NCBI RefSeq assembly: GCF_003751085.1
Contig: NZ_RJJY01000002.1
Span: 496,001-560,000 of the forward strand
Reading direction: 5' to 3'
From: Micromonospora sp. Llam0
GTDB taxonomy: Bacteria > Actinomycetota > Actinomycetes > Mycobacteriales > Micromonosporaceae
Length of the DNA stretch: 64,000 nucleotides
The notes below the pieces were generated by a model, which saw only the letters and a program-made list of their open reading frames with translations, did no database searches and had not been told where the DNA came from. A program made the position numbers and the translations under genes. Of this stretch, positions 1-8,262 are shown in pieces (position 1 is the stretch's first letter; each line of letters begins with the position of its first letter).

Positions 1-2115
1 CTGTCTCTGGACGAAGGCGAACGCGCCGAGTAGCACCGCGAGGACGAGCAGACCGGCCAGTACGGCGACGCGGCGGCGCTCCCGCCGCAGCCGGCCCTGC
101 TGAGCCGTGGCGCTGAGCCGGACGTACTCGGCCAGGTCCGGTGGGGTGGCCTCCGGCCGGCGTCCGACCCAGTCCACGGCGGCGTCTAGGGCGGTGCCGT
201 GCAGCAGCAGCTCCGGGTCGAGTCCAGGGCGGCCGCTCGTGCTGGCCTGCCACTGTGCGCGAGCGGCCTCCGCGCCCCACCGCCAGGTGAGAAAGTCGTG
301 GTCATCTGCGAGCCAGCGGCGCAACGCGGCCCATTGGTGGATCAGGGCCTCGTGGGCGAGTTCCACGACCGGCGCGCCCGTGACGGGATCCCGGCCGGTG
401 GTGACCAGCCGCCGATCGGCGAGCACGGTCACCACCGCGGTGGCTTCCGGCATGTCGTGCCCTGGGGTGGCGGCACGCAACTCGTCGAGGGTGCGCCGTT
501 GTCGGGTGGCGGGCACGCCGGCGGCCTCGTCGCCAGGGCGGACAAGGGCGGTGATGATTTGGCGGGCCAACGGCGTCCGGTCTTCGGGCAGCGTCGCGCA
601 GGAGTCGGCGTACGCCTGGTCGCACCACCGGTCCAACCAGCCGGTCACGCCGCCGATCCGGTCGTACGCGGCGTGGGTGAGCCGGCCGTCCGCCCGGCGG
701 CGCCACAATTCGGCAAGCGCCGAGGACAGCAGCGGCAGGACCGTGGTCGGCGCGCTCCCAACCGCGCCCGACGGCTCGGTGACTAGCGCGGCGTCGCGGG
801 CAATCCGCTCGGTCAGGCCGGGTTCCACCCCGAGCCCGACGGCCCGGGCCGGCTGTTCGACGATGGCGGCGAGGTCCGCCGCTTCCACCCGGGCCGGTAT
901 GTTCACCAGCCCCCGCTCCACCAGGGTCATCACCGCCGGTGCGGCGGCGGCGAGTCGGCTGTAGAAGTCGTCGCGCAGCGTCAGCAGCACCGTCGCGGTC
1001 GGTTCTCGGTCGGGTAGCTCCACCAGCTCCCGCAACAGCCGGGCGCGAGACTCCGCCGTCGTGGCGAGCAACAGTTCCTCGAACTGGTCGAGGACCAGCA
1101 CCAGCCGTCCCGTATCCGGATGCCGGTCCCGCCAGCGGCGTACCGCCACGGCCAGCCCGGCCTCGGCGTCCGGCAGACCCCCCTGTGCCAGGTTCGCGTA
1201 CGGGTCCTGGCCGGGCCGGGCGGTCACCCAGCCCCAGCGGTCGCTGCCAGGCAGCTCGGCCCGGTCCAATGCGGGCCGAACACCGGCCTGCACCAGTGAG
1301 GACTTGCCGCTGCCCGACGGTCCGAGCAGGGCAACGAAAGGGGGATGCCGGTCAATGCTGCCCAGCACCGCGGCGACCGGCCGGTCCCGGCCGTGGAACC
1401 ACGCCGAGTCCGCGGTGGTGAAGGCCCGCAGTCCCGGGTACGGGCAGACCTGCGACAGCCGCAGGTCCGGATGGGTCGCCCGCAGGGTCTCGGTCGGGGT
1501 GACATAGCCGGTGGAACGCCCCCGACCGTGCCGGTCCGGGGCGGCAATGGAGTCCACCATTCCGATCACCAGGCCGGTCCCCTCGTCGACCACCGGCGCC
1601 CCGCTGAACCCCTCGGTCACCTCGGTGCAGTCGGTCAGTTGCAGCAGCTCGACGTCGTTGTCGCCGCGGATCCGGTCGCCGGTCACGGCGTACCCGAACT
1701 GGCCCTGGTCCGGTGCATTCGTGGGGAATCCGTAGGTCTTCACCGGACGCCGACCCGGACCGGCGGCGCCCAGGGGCAGCGGCCGGGCCGTCACCGGCGC
1801 AGGGTCGGCCATCCGCAGGAACGCCACGTCGCCCGCGCCGGGCGCCCCCCAGCGCGGCGCCGACACCCAGGCTCGCCGGAGCTCGTCGTCCAGGTGGGGG
1901 AAGCGGACCAGCACCGGGCCGTCCGGCGGTGTACTCCCGCCGCCACCGAGGACGTGGGCGCAGGTGGCGAGCAGTCCGTCGGCGACCAGGAACCCGGCAC
2001 CGGCCACGCGGCCGGCGCCGTCGAGGACCTGCACCACACCCTGGACGAACCCCACCGGCGCGGCGCCGGCCCCGTCGGGTCGCCCGCCGGCATCCGGATC
2101 TTCCTGACCCCCCAA
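1..2115 (-). CDS. Trypsin-like protease fused to STAND NTPase, cut by left window edge
   Basis: This multidomain protein probably couples a serine protease to a STAND NTPase switch. Counting from a TTG at 2115, the trypsin triad is complete: His54 in TCAHV, Asp96 in GDVAFL and Ser171 in GFSGAP. A Walker A motif (GPSGSGKSS) follows near residue 262 and a Walker B-like DQFEELL near 342. A membrane-like segment (about residues 685-705) lies just before the window edge, so the C-terminal sensor is not visible; WD40 repeats are usual in this architecture. The start is uncertain: TTG 2115 follows the upstream stop by a few bases, and GTG 2055 is an alternative. The Trypco1 gene directly upstream is its expected partner. 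Confidence 0.85.
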   Translation of the reverse strand, partial: MGGQEDPDAGGRPDGAGAAPVGFVQGVVQVLDGAGRVAGAGFLVADGLLATCAHVLGGGGSTPPDGPVLVRFPHLDDELRRAWVSAPRWGAPGAGDVAFLRMADPAPVTARPLPLGAAGPGRRPVKTYGFPTNAPDQGQFGYAVTGDRIRGDNDVELLQLTDCTEVTEGFSGAPVVDEGTGLVIGMVDSIAAPDRHGRGRSTGYVTPTETLRATHPDLRLSQVCPYPGLRAFTTADSAWFHGRDRPVAAVLGSIDRHPPFVALLGPSGSGKSSLVQAGVRPALDRAELPGSDRWGWVTARPGQDPYANLAQGGLPDAEAGLAVAVRRWRDRHPDTGRLVLVLDQFEELLLATTAESRARLLRELVELPDREPTATVLLTLRDDFYSRLAAAAPAVMTLVERGLVNIPARVEAADLAAIVEQPARAVGLGVEPGLTERIARDAALVTEPSGAVGSAPTTVLPLLSSALAELWRRRADGRLTHAAYDRIGGVTGWLDRWCDQAYADSCATLPEDRTPLARQIITALVRPGDEAAGVPATRQRRTLDELRAATPGHDMPEATAVVTVLADRRLVTTGRDPVTGAPVVELAHEALIHQWAALRRWLADDHDFLTWRWGAEAARAQWQASTSGRPGLDPELLLHGTALDAAVDWVGRRPEATPPDLAEYVRLSATAQQGRLRRERRRVAVLAGLLVLAVLLGAFAFVQRQ

Positions 2116-2119
2116 GGCC

Positions 2120-2452
2120 TTAGTCGGTCCGGTCGGCAGCGGAAGCCCAACGCATGGTCACCTTGAGGTTGCACTCGCCGCTCGACCGCGCAATCACGGC
2201 ACCAAGCTCGGCGCGGAACTGCACACCGAACTCCACAGTGATCTCATCGGGCTCGGCCCGCCGCAGCTCCCCGAGCGCGGCGCGGGCCGCCACCGTCACC
2301 GGCCGCAACGCGGCCTCCATGCTCTGCGTGGCTCGCGCCAGCACCTCCCCGGGACGGCCCGCCTTCACCACACCGGAACGGCCGTCCACCTCCTCGATCT
2401 CCACGACCACCGTCCCGCCCTCATCCAGCGGAACCGCCATGAACTCGACCAT
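2120..2452 (-). CDS. Trypsin-co-occurring domain protein (Trypco1 / CU044_2847 family)
   Basis: This 110-aa protein begins MVEFMAVPLDEGG and has the compact strand-rich pattern of the Trypco1 family, including a central segment on averaging/conjugation-like residues (RATQSMEAALRPV) and EPDEITVEFGVQF near the middle. The family is encoded next to trypsin-fold proteases in predicted conflict and signalling loci and is thought to be a partner or substrate; its biochemistry is not known. The ATG at 2452 was chosen because upstream codons run into a tandem duplication and read as low-complexity sequence. The stop lies a few bases from the possible start of the protease gene, so the two are probably co-transcribed. 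Confidence 0.8.
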   Translation of the reverse strand: MVEFMAVPLDEGGTVVVEIEEVDGRSGVVKAGRPGEVLARATQSMEAALRPVTVAARAALGELRRAEPDEITVEFGVQFRAELGAVIARSSGECNLKVTMRWASAADRTD

Positions 2453-2462
2453 GTCACTCCAT

Positions 2463-2498
2463 TTTCCGTCGTTCGGGGCATTTCCGTCGTTCGGGGCA
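2463..2498. repeat. Perfect tandem duplication, two 18-bp units
   Basis: Two identical 18-bp units (tttccgtcgttcggggca) lie head to tail at 2463-2480 and 2481-2498. They sit 11 bp upstream of the Trypco1 start codon, in its leader or promoter. They could be a double operator or a recent slippage duplication. Confidence 0.9.
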
Positions 2499-3203
2499 GC
2501 CGACACCGGATCAACCGTCCGGACCCGACTCGGGGTGGCTGACCGCCGCCGACCGCACCCTAACAAGTAGTGCCATAACCCAGTGGCCAACTGCCATTGA
2601 TCGATTCGCTGGCCCGCGCACATTTCGGCCATCTTGTCGAGGTTGTCCAGCCCTCTGAGCTGAGGTCGACCAGCGGCCCGGGGCGTTACGTGTCCCGGTC
2701 GGCACCGCGGACACGCCGCCGAGCGCGTGTCTCTCACCATGGACGACAAGCGTGGACGGTTACCTGTTCTTGCGAGCGAGCATCAGCGGATGCTCACCAA
2801 GCGGAGTCATCGGACGCCCCCACGGCGACGGTTGCTCCTGCGACGTGGGGCCGGCTTGCGGTTGGTGCGTAGCGGCGCTGGTTGCCATGACGGGATGTCA
2901 TCGCAAAGGCAGAAGGCCGGAGGCAGCGTGGTGCTTGTGACCCCTATCGTCCGCCGCCCGGCAGCGTACGGTGCCGATATTGGCTGCACCTGGGCGGCTC
3001 CGGCCGGTGAAGCTGCGAGGGGTCCGGGCTACCGCAGAAGTGAACGAGGCTCCCTTCATGCACTACTTCCTCCACGGGCCATCAGGATTTGCCAGGTCAG
3101 TAGCCGTATTACCGCCGCGTTTCGGTACGCGTTTGCACCCGCGTCTCGCTGAGGGAAACGTGGCGAACCAAGAACCGGTTTCGTGTTGCCGGCGGGGCTG
3201 GGT
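2499..3203. other. Intergenic region with no convincing gene; possible relic near 3105-3170
   Basis: No reading frame here has recognisable family content. Around 3108-3165 the plus strand reads PRFGTRLHPRLAEG, closely resembling PRLGPRLPPRLAEG in the glyoxalase-type relic near 10.8 kb, so a decayed copy of the same sequence may be present. The rest probably contains the promoter of the Trypco1 operon. Confidence 0.4.
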
Positions 3204-4082
3204 TCACGGTTGGTCGGGTGATGTTCTTGCTGGCCAGGTCGTGCCGGTTGCCGCATGGTCGAACGGCCGGTCGTGCAACGCGAGCCACGGCGCGTAACTG
3301 CTGACCGCGAGAAGCAGGTCCTGGTGGGATACGGGCGGTGGCGGGAACTCGGCCGGTGACGGCTGGGGCCACATCCGCAAGCCGTGCGGCGCCGCCAACG
3401 GTAGCGGGAAGGCCGTGCGGTTGGCGAAGCTGTAGACAAGCATCGCGATGCCGTTGACGATCAAGCAGCTGGCCAGCAAGCGGCGTGGCGCCTTGCCCGG
3501 CGTGGGAGGGCTGGTCCGGTCGAACGTCACCTGGGCCTGCATCTGCTGGCATACGCCGAGGTCGTGGTGGGCGGCGAGCCAGACCCAGGAGCTGGCCGGC
3601 GGTGTGTCTTCCTCAGCGAGGCGCTGCCTCATCTCAAGCGGCAACCAAGCGTGGTCCTGGTTTTGGCTGCCGAGTCCGGCAAGCTCCGACGTCCAAGAGG
3701 TCTTCACCGCCCAGCGGGCCAGCATCACAGACTCGGCCGGCGACAGCAACACCGACCCGGCCTGCTTGCGGGCATGGATGAGCCCCTCCAGGATCGGCTT
3801 GGTCGCTGTCTCGAGGCTGCTCATCCAGCCGTTGTTGCACCTGGTGCAGACGGTCCGGGTCACCTGATGCAGCAGCGAGTTCCGCGATACCCGGACCGAT
3901 TCGCCCACGCTGGCGTACGCCTGCTCGTCGTCCTGGAGTCCGAAGCCAGTCGCATGGGTGGTCCGCTCCATGGGCAGCGGCCCGACGACCTTGCGCATCC
4001 ACTTCGCCAGCACGTGCTCCTCGGACCGTTGCCCACGATTACCGCAGAAGGCGCAGCGCCACGGCTGAAGTGGTCTGGACAC
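3204..4082 (-). CDS. HNH-endonuclease-like protein
   Basis: This 292-aa protein has an HNH/treble-clef signature near the N-terminus: CAFCG, then SEEHVLAKW, then CTRCNNGWM. The two CxxC pairs would bind zinc, with His in EEHV and Asn in CNNGW as candidate active-site residues. The remaining two thirds matches no family I recognise. The start is GTG at 4082 with GGAGG about 7 nt upstream. It lies 24 nt downstream of the AbiGi-like gene on the same strand, so the two are probably one transcript. A nuclease role in defence fits the context but is inferred. Confidence 0.7.
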   Translation of the reverse strand: MSRPLQPWRCAFCGNRGQRSEEHVLAKWMRKVVGPLPMERTTHATGFGLQDDEQAYASVGESVRVSRNSLLHQVTRTVCTRCNNGWMSSLETATKPILEGLIHARKQAGSVLLSPAESVMLARWAVKTSWTSELAGLGSQNQDHAWLPLEMRQRLAEEDTPPASSWVWLAAHHDLGVCQQMQAQVTFDRTSPPTPGKAPRRLLASCLIVNGIAMLVYSFANRTAFPLPLAAPHGLRMWPQPSPAEFPPPPVSHQDLLLAVSSYAPWLALHDRPFDHAATGTTWPARTSPDQP

Positions 4083-4106
4083 CCCTGCCTCCGTCCGGCC
4101 AGGCCG

Positions 4107-4757
4107 TCAGGCCAGGCCGCTGCCGTTGGATATCAGTTCCTGCTGGATGCGGTCGATGTTCCAGCGCGGGTCGAGCACGACACCCTGGTACGCCGACGCC
4201 GCGAGGCGACTCCATGCAGTCTCGCGCATCCACCGGTCGTCCTCCTCCGGCGCGAGTAGGAAGACCACCTCGTTTTCGGCGAACCGGAGCTGGCGGGGCA
4301 CGCGCCATTCACGTTCCCAGTCGAACTCGTAGCGGGTCTCGCCGTACTCGCCGGGGTTGTCGTAGAACTGGGTGATCTCCCACAGTGGATCATTCGGGTC
4401 GATGCTGCCCCGCATAGCAGCAGTGACCAGCGCCTGAAACCGTACCGCGCCTGGCGTGTCCTTGCGCAGGTAGGTGACCATCTGACCACCCTGGGACTCG
4501 ATGAATCGCTTGGCGAAGCCAACCCCGTAGGTGCCGTGCCGGTCGGCGAGCCGGTCCAGATGTCCCAACGGGATCTCGCTGAGGCAGACCGACATCTGCG
4601 AGTCGCCCAACTCGGGCAGCTTCCGCACAACGCCGGTGGTCGCACCGGCTTCGATGGCGCCCGCACCGAACACGCCTTGGATGCTGTCGCGATCCGTGAG
4701 GTGCACGACGTACTCGGACATGTCACGCCAGTCCCCGTGGCCCATGTACCCCAGCAA
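4107..4757 (-). CDS. AbiGi-like abortive infection family protein
   Basis: This protein of about 216 residues has the hallmarks of the AbiGi family: YVVHLTDRDSI near the N-terminus, CLSEIPLGHL, YGVGFAKRFI and a central REWR. AbiGi is the antitoxin-like half of the two-gene AbiG abortive infection system, but no AbiGii partner is visible and the HNH gene sits downstream instead. The start is set by the ribosome binding site: AGGAGG at 4764-4769 is 6 nt from a TTG at 4757, whereas the ATG at 4745 is 18 nt away. Family membership is from motif recall, so moderately confident. Confidence 0.65.
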   Translation of the reverse strand: MLGYMGHGDWRDMSEYVVHLTDRDSIQGVFGAGAIEAGATTGVVRKLPELGDSQMSVCLSEIPLGHLDRLADRHGTYGVGFAKRFIESQGGQMVTYLRKDTPGAVRFQALVTAAMRGSIDPNDPLWEITQFYDNPGEYGETRYEFDWEREWRVPRQLRFAENEVVFLLAPEEDDRWMRETAWSRLAASAYQGVVLDPRWNIDRIQQELISNGSGLA

Positions 4758-4763
4758 CCCCGT

Positions 4764-4769
4764 CCTCCT
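4764..4769 (-). promoter_or_regulatory. Shine-Dalgarno AGGAGG selecting a TTG start
   Basis: A perfect AGGAGG on the minus strand lies 6 nt upstream of TTG 4757 and decides the start of the AbiGi-like gene. Confidence 0.7.
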
Positions 4770-5357
4770 TACCGGTCGATCTCGCACCTCTCCTAACGAA
4801 CCCGGGCCGGGTCGGGAACCATCCGCGACAGGCGGGAACCGTGGCCGGCAATGAGGACGCCCTCGGAGCCGCCCCGGTCCGCCGGGTGAAGCACCACTGG
4901 CGGCAACAGGGCTTCCGGATGGATGTCCGGGAGCCGGGGCGCTTGCCAGGTGTCGATCATCGCTGGCGACTCAGAGGATGCGGCGCGTGGAGCCCATCGA
5001 CAGGCGCGAGGTCGCTGACGGTGTCCCTGGTGGCGGACGACGACGGTGTGGCCAAAGGTCCTCCGCAACGCCGGCTACGAAGGGCTGGCCGTCCGGGACC
5101 GGACAGCCTTCCTCAACACACTTGTCCGACCCACGGCGCCCCCAATACCGGATCCTGGCCGACCGCGAGCCGGACACCTATGGGCCATTTGCTGGCCGGC
5201 AAGCCATCACAACCTGATCACCCGCCAGCGGGCCGTGTGTCCGGTCGGTGCAGTGCTGCACCGCGCGGCACGGTCCGCGACCAGGCGTGGATGGACTCGA
5301 CGGAGGCAGCAGCCCGCGCGGCACCGTACGTACTACATCCCGGCGAGGGAGCTCTAC
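4770..5357. other. Intergenic region without a convincing gene
   Basis: Frames are open on both strands, as expected at this GC content, but none carries a recognisable motif or a good start signal. The left end holds the AbiGi promoter. A plus-strand stretch near 5046-5130 (KVLRNAGYEGLAVRDR) reads somewhat like protein and may be a decayed fragment; no assignment is possible. Confidence 0.3.
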
Positions 5358-6559
5358 CTACGATTCAGCTGTCGGTGGGCTGACCGCTGTTGGCGGTGTC
5401 AGTGAATCGCGCAGATCGATCCCATGCAGTTCCAGCAGCACACTGACGATCTTCTTCGCGAGCGCGGCTTCAGGGGCACCCGCGGCGGTCCCAGCCTCAA
5501 GTATTGTCCGCAGCGACTCTAGGCGACGCGACAGAGCCCAGTAGTCGGGTTCGTTCTCCAGCCAACGATCGATGATCGCCAAGCACGGCAATGGGTGGGT
5601 CGCGGACAGCTCGGCCAGTCGTCGGAGGGTCTGTGGGTCAAGCTCCACGTCGCGGCAGCGTTTAAGTACGGCTAGCAGTTGCTGGAGAGACCAGGTGTCG
5701 TCGAAGGCGCCGCTGACGAACCAACGATCGAAGTCGGCCAGCTCGCGTGGATCCGATCCGGCGAGGTCGACGCTGTCGATCCGATATTTCCAGAGTGCCT
5801 TGAGCCTTCCAGATAAGGCCGTCTCTAGGGGTTCATCCTTAGGCAGGTTCATGCCGACGCTGCGGGTGAGCTGCGCGGCCACGTCTGCTGGCACGTTCCG
5901 ATAGAAGCGTTGCAGTAGCTGATCCTGATCGGTGAGCGTGAGTGTACCGAACCAGTAGCGGCGAAGGAGGTGATGGCCCAGGTTGGTTGCCCTGGCGACG
6001 GCGTATTGGTCCGTCGCCGTGGGGTCGAGGTCGTCGATCGCGCGCCCGAAGACGCTGTTTAGAAGGGTCCAGGTGTCGGCAGTCTGCCATTGCCGCTCCA
6101 CGAGTGCAGCCCACGCTGCCCGCCAGTAGGCGGCCTGGTCGGTATCCGTAGGGAAGATGGCGTCGAGGTGCTGCGCCGTCCATGCGGAGTCAAGCATTAG
6201 TAACTCCGGGATCAGGATTCCGTACGTGGCACGCACCGCAAGTGATCGCTCGACGTGGATGTCGAGGTGCCGATCAACGATGGCCATCGCGCTACTCACG
6301 TCTACCTCCGGGTCGGCGCGCTTGGCGCAGAGCGCGTAGGCGATCGCGGCACGGACCGCCAACGCTCGGGTTCCGTCGAGCGGAACGGCCTCGAACCCGT
6401 CGCCAGCGGTAGGCATGCCGACCGGGACTTCTGGATCAGGGTCGGTGCAACAGGCCACAACGATTGGCCACAACGGATCGTCCTGGGCTGGAGCGACATA
6501 CGCGTCGGTGTTATAGGCGTGGATGATCAGCCTCAGCGAGGCGGTGCGGGCCTTCAGCC
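5358..6559 (-). pseudogene. 3' part of a large uncharacterised gene split by an ISKra4-family element
   Basis: This is the C-terminal part (about 400 codons) of the gene whose 5' part lies at 8254-10354. Deleting the insertion element and one copy of the 9-bp target repeat gives a continuous frame: codons CAA CGT ATA TGG run on into CTG AAG GCC CGC, then LWPIVVACC. It is rich in helices (for example LRRLAELSATHPLPCLAIIDRW), suggesting an alpha-solenoid, and ends PPTAES. No family is recognised. A short protein could start internally, but no good ribosome binding site is seen. Confidence 0.75.
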
Positions 6560-6568
6560 ATATACGTT
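6560..6568. repeat. Left 9-bp target site duplication
   Basis: The sequence atatacgtt abuts the left inverted repeat and is repeated exactly at 8254-8262. A 9-bp duplication is typical of part of the ISKra4 family. Confidence 0.9.
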
Positions 6569-6590
6569 GGGTGCGGCTCTTTTGGAGTGA
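6569..6590 (+). repeat. Left terminal inverted repeat
   Basis: This 22-bp repeat begins gggtgcggctctt and matches the reverse complement of the right end at 21 of 22 positions. Confidence 0.9.
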
Positions 6591-6597
6591 TGGCTGG

Positions 6598-8097
6598 TCA
6601 TCCGGCGAGGGTGTAGCCCTCCCGTTGTTGCTGGTATCTGTTCTGGTGTATGCGTTGGTGTTCTTGTTGCAGGTGGAAGGCCCAGTAGGCGTTGAAGTCG
6701 CCGTTGGCGGATACGGCGCGTAGCTTGAGGATGGCTTCGGCGGTGTCCAGTCCCCAGCGGGCGCCGGTGATGTCCATGCGGTCCTTGACCAGATGCCGGC
6801 AGGCGCCCTCGATCACGCCGGTGGCGATCGGCCACCCCGCAGCCAACGCGGTGTGGTAGTCCAGGTAGGGCTGGTGGCGGGTCAGGTAGTCGGCGCACTC
6901 GTCGGCGCCGGCGCGTTCCCTGGCCGAGTATCCGTACCGGGTGGCCCGCCGACGGATCCCGGCCGCGACCTGCCCGGCCTTGCCGGACAGGATCTTGACC
7001 GCCTGCTCGCCGACCCACGCCTCGGCGGCGGGGTCACCGGTGTAGAAGAACGCCCACGCCGCTTTCCACACGTACTCGAGCACGTGGACGAAGTCCAGCA
7101 CGATGTGGACCTTCACCTGGCGGCGGTCCGCCTCGGCCCGGACCGCGTCGATCTGGGCACGGTTACCGTCAACGAGCACGACCCAGGTCCGCGCCTGCCG
7201 CGGGTCACGGCGACACGCCTCGTCGAACCCGGCGGCGACGACCGGGGCGATGTCGTCGACCACGGACGCCGTCAACCACCTGGCCTGGGCGACCGGACCC
7301 CGCCGACGCCGGCCGTCGTCACCGGTGATGATCTCGGACGGGGTACGCGGCACCGGCGCCGCGTCGTAGACCACCGCCAACTCCGCCATCCGTTTACGGC
7401 CACGTTTCTCTCCCGGCGACAGCCGGGTGGTCAACCTACGGCCTGTCCGGGCGGCGGCCTTCGCGGTGGCGTCCCGTAACGCGGACGGGATCATCACGAC
7501 ACCCTTACCGTCGAACGACAGCACCAGCAGCCAGCCATCGCCGACCGGCCGGTGCGATCGGGTGTCGTAGAACGCGGCCACGTCCACAGCGGCGGCCACC
7601 GCCAACTCCTGCACCTGCCGTTTCCCCACACCCACCCCGCACGACCGGTCGATCGCGGCGACCGCGTCGTCGAACGATCCCCGTACCGACTCCACCGCCG
7701 CCAACCGGCGCAGCCCGTGCGAATGCCTCTCCACCGGCAGGTTCAACACCGCGTCCGCCGGATACAGGTTGGCCACTCCCGACGCCCGGTACGCCATCCT
7801 GGTCACCGTCACCGCACCGAACACCGTGCCCAGCCCCCGACCATGCCCCACCTCCACCCGGGAACGGACCACCTCATCGGCACCGACCACCCGTTCCCGG
7901 CGCACCTCCCGCGCCGCCCGCAGATCCACATGGTCCTGCAACAACAACCGCAGCAGCTCACGACCCCGCACCGCGAGGCGGTCCTCCAACTCGGCGTGCG
8001 TCAACCCGTCACTGTCCGAGCCGGCCAACCCCTCCACCAACTCCTCGAAACACTCCCGCGACCGGTCGAACGCCCCCGCCACCACGTACCCTGACAC
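6598..8097 (-). CDS. ISKra4 family transposase
   Basis: This 499-aa transposase mobilises the element. The central region shows VLVDGNRAQIDAV and VHIVLDFVHVLEYVWKAAW, and the C-terminal region shows GWPIATGVIEGACRHLVKDR followed by MDITGARWGL; these are the conserved blocks of the ISKra4 DDE transposases. Length is normal and there is no frameshift, so it is likely active. The start is GTG 8097, with GGAG 5 nt upstream. The stop lies 8 bp inside the left inverted repeat. Confidence 0.92.
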   Translation of the reverse strand: MSGYVVAGAFDRSRECFEELVEGLAGSDSDGLTHAELEDRLAVRGRELLRLLLQDHVDLRAAREVRRERVVGADEVVRSRVEVGHGRGLGTVFGAVTVTRMAYRASGVANLYPADAVLNLPVERHSHGLRRLAAVESVRGSFDDAVAAIDRSCGVGVGKRQVQELAVAAAVDVAAFYDTRSHRPVGDGWLLVLSFDGKGVVMIPSALRDATAKAAARTGRRLTTRLSPGEKRGRKRMAELAVVYDAAPVPRTPSEIITGDDGRRRRGPVAQARWLTASVVDDIAPVVAAGFDEACRRDPRQARTWVVLVDGNRAQIDAVRAEADRRQVKVHIVLDFVHVLEYVWKAAWAFFYTGDPAAEAWVGEQAVKILSGKAGQVAAGIRRRATRYGYSARERAGADECADYLTRHQPYLDYHTALAAGWPIATGVIEGACRHLVKDRMDITGARWGLDTAEAILKLRAVSANGDFNAYWAFHLQQEHQRIHQNRYQQQREGYTLAG

Positions 8098-8099
8098 CC

Positions 8100-8155
8100 G
8101 GGCTCCTTCTTCGGTTGTGGATCTAGACCACCCATCAACCTACGAGAAGGAGCCC
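8100..8155. promoter_or_regulatory. Inverted repeat upstream of the transposase
   Basis: Perfect 11-bp arms gggctccttct (8100-8110) and agaaggagccc (8145-8155) flank a 34-nt loop just upstream of GTG 8097. The proximal arm includes the transposase Shine-Dalgarno, so a hairpin there could limit transposase translation; that role is inferred. Confidence 0.6.
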
Positions 8156-8231
8156 TTCAACCTTCCAACCGACCCAAACACCCCCGCGACCACTCCCCGC
8201 AACCACTCCGCGACCATAGGCAATCAACTCC

Positions 8232-8253
8232 TCACTCCAGAAGAGCCGCACCC
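8232..8253 (-). repeat. Right terminal inverted repeat
   Basis: This 22-bp repeat ends agagccgcaccc and pairs with the left end with one mismatch at position 14. Confidence 0.9.
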
Positions 8254-8262
8254 ATATACGTT
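8254..8262. repeat. Right 9-bp target site duplication
   Basis: This exact second copy of atatacgtt is immediately outside the right inverted repeat. Confidence 0.9.

Larger units (their letters stand above)
6569..8253 (-). mobile_element. Complete ISKra4-family insertion sequence, 1685 bp
   Basis: The element is bounded by 22-bp inverted repeats (6569-6590 and 8232-8253, one mismatch) and flanked by a perfect 9-bp direct repeat. It carries a single full-length transposase gene. The intact ends, intact transposase and undecayed target gene all point to a recent insertion. Family assignment rests on the transposase. Confidence 0.92.

Noticed and set aside
4841..5383. Plus-strand open frames in the gap before the disrupted gene
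   Set aside because: No ribosome binding site, motif or family resemblance; composition is like other shadow frames.
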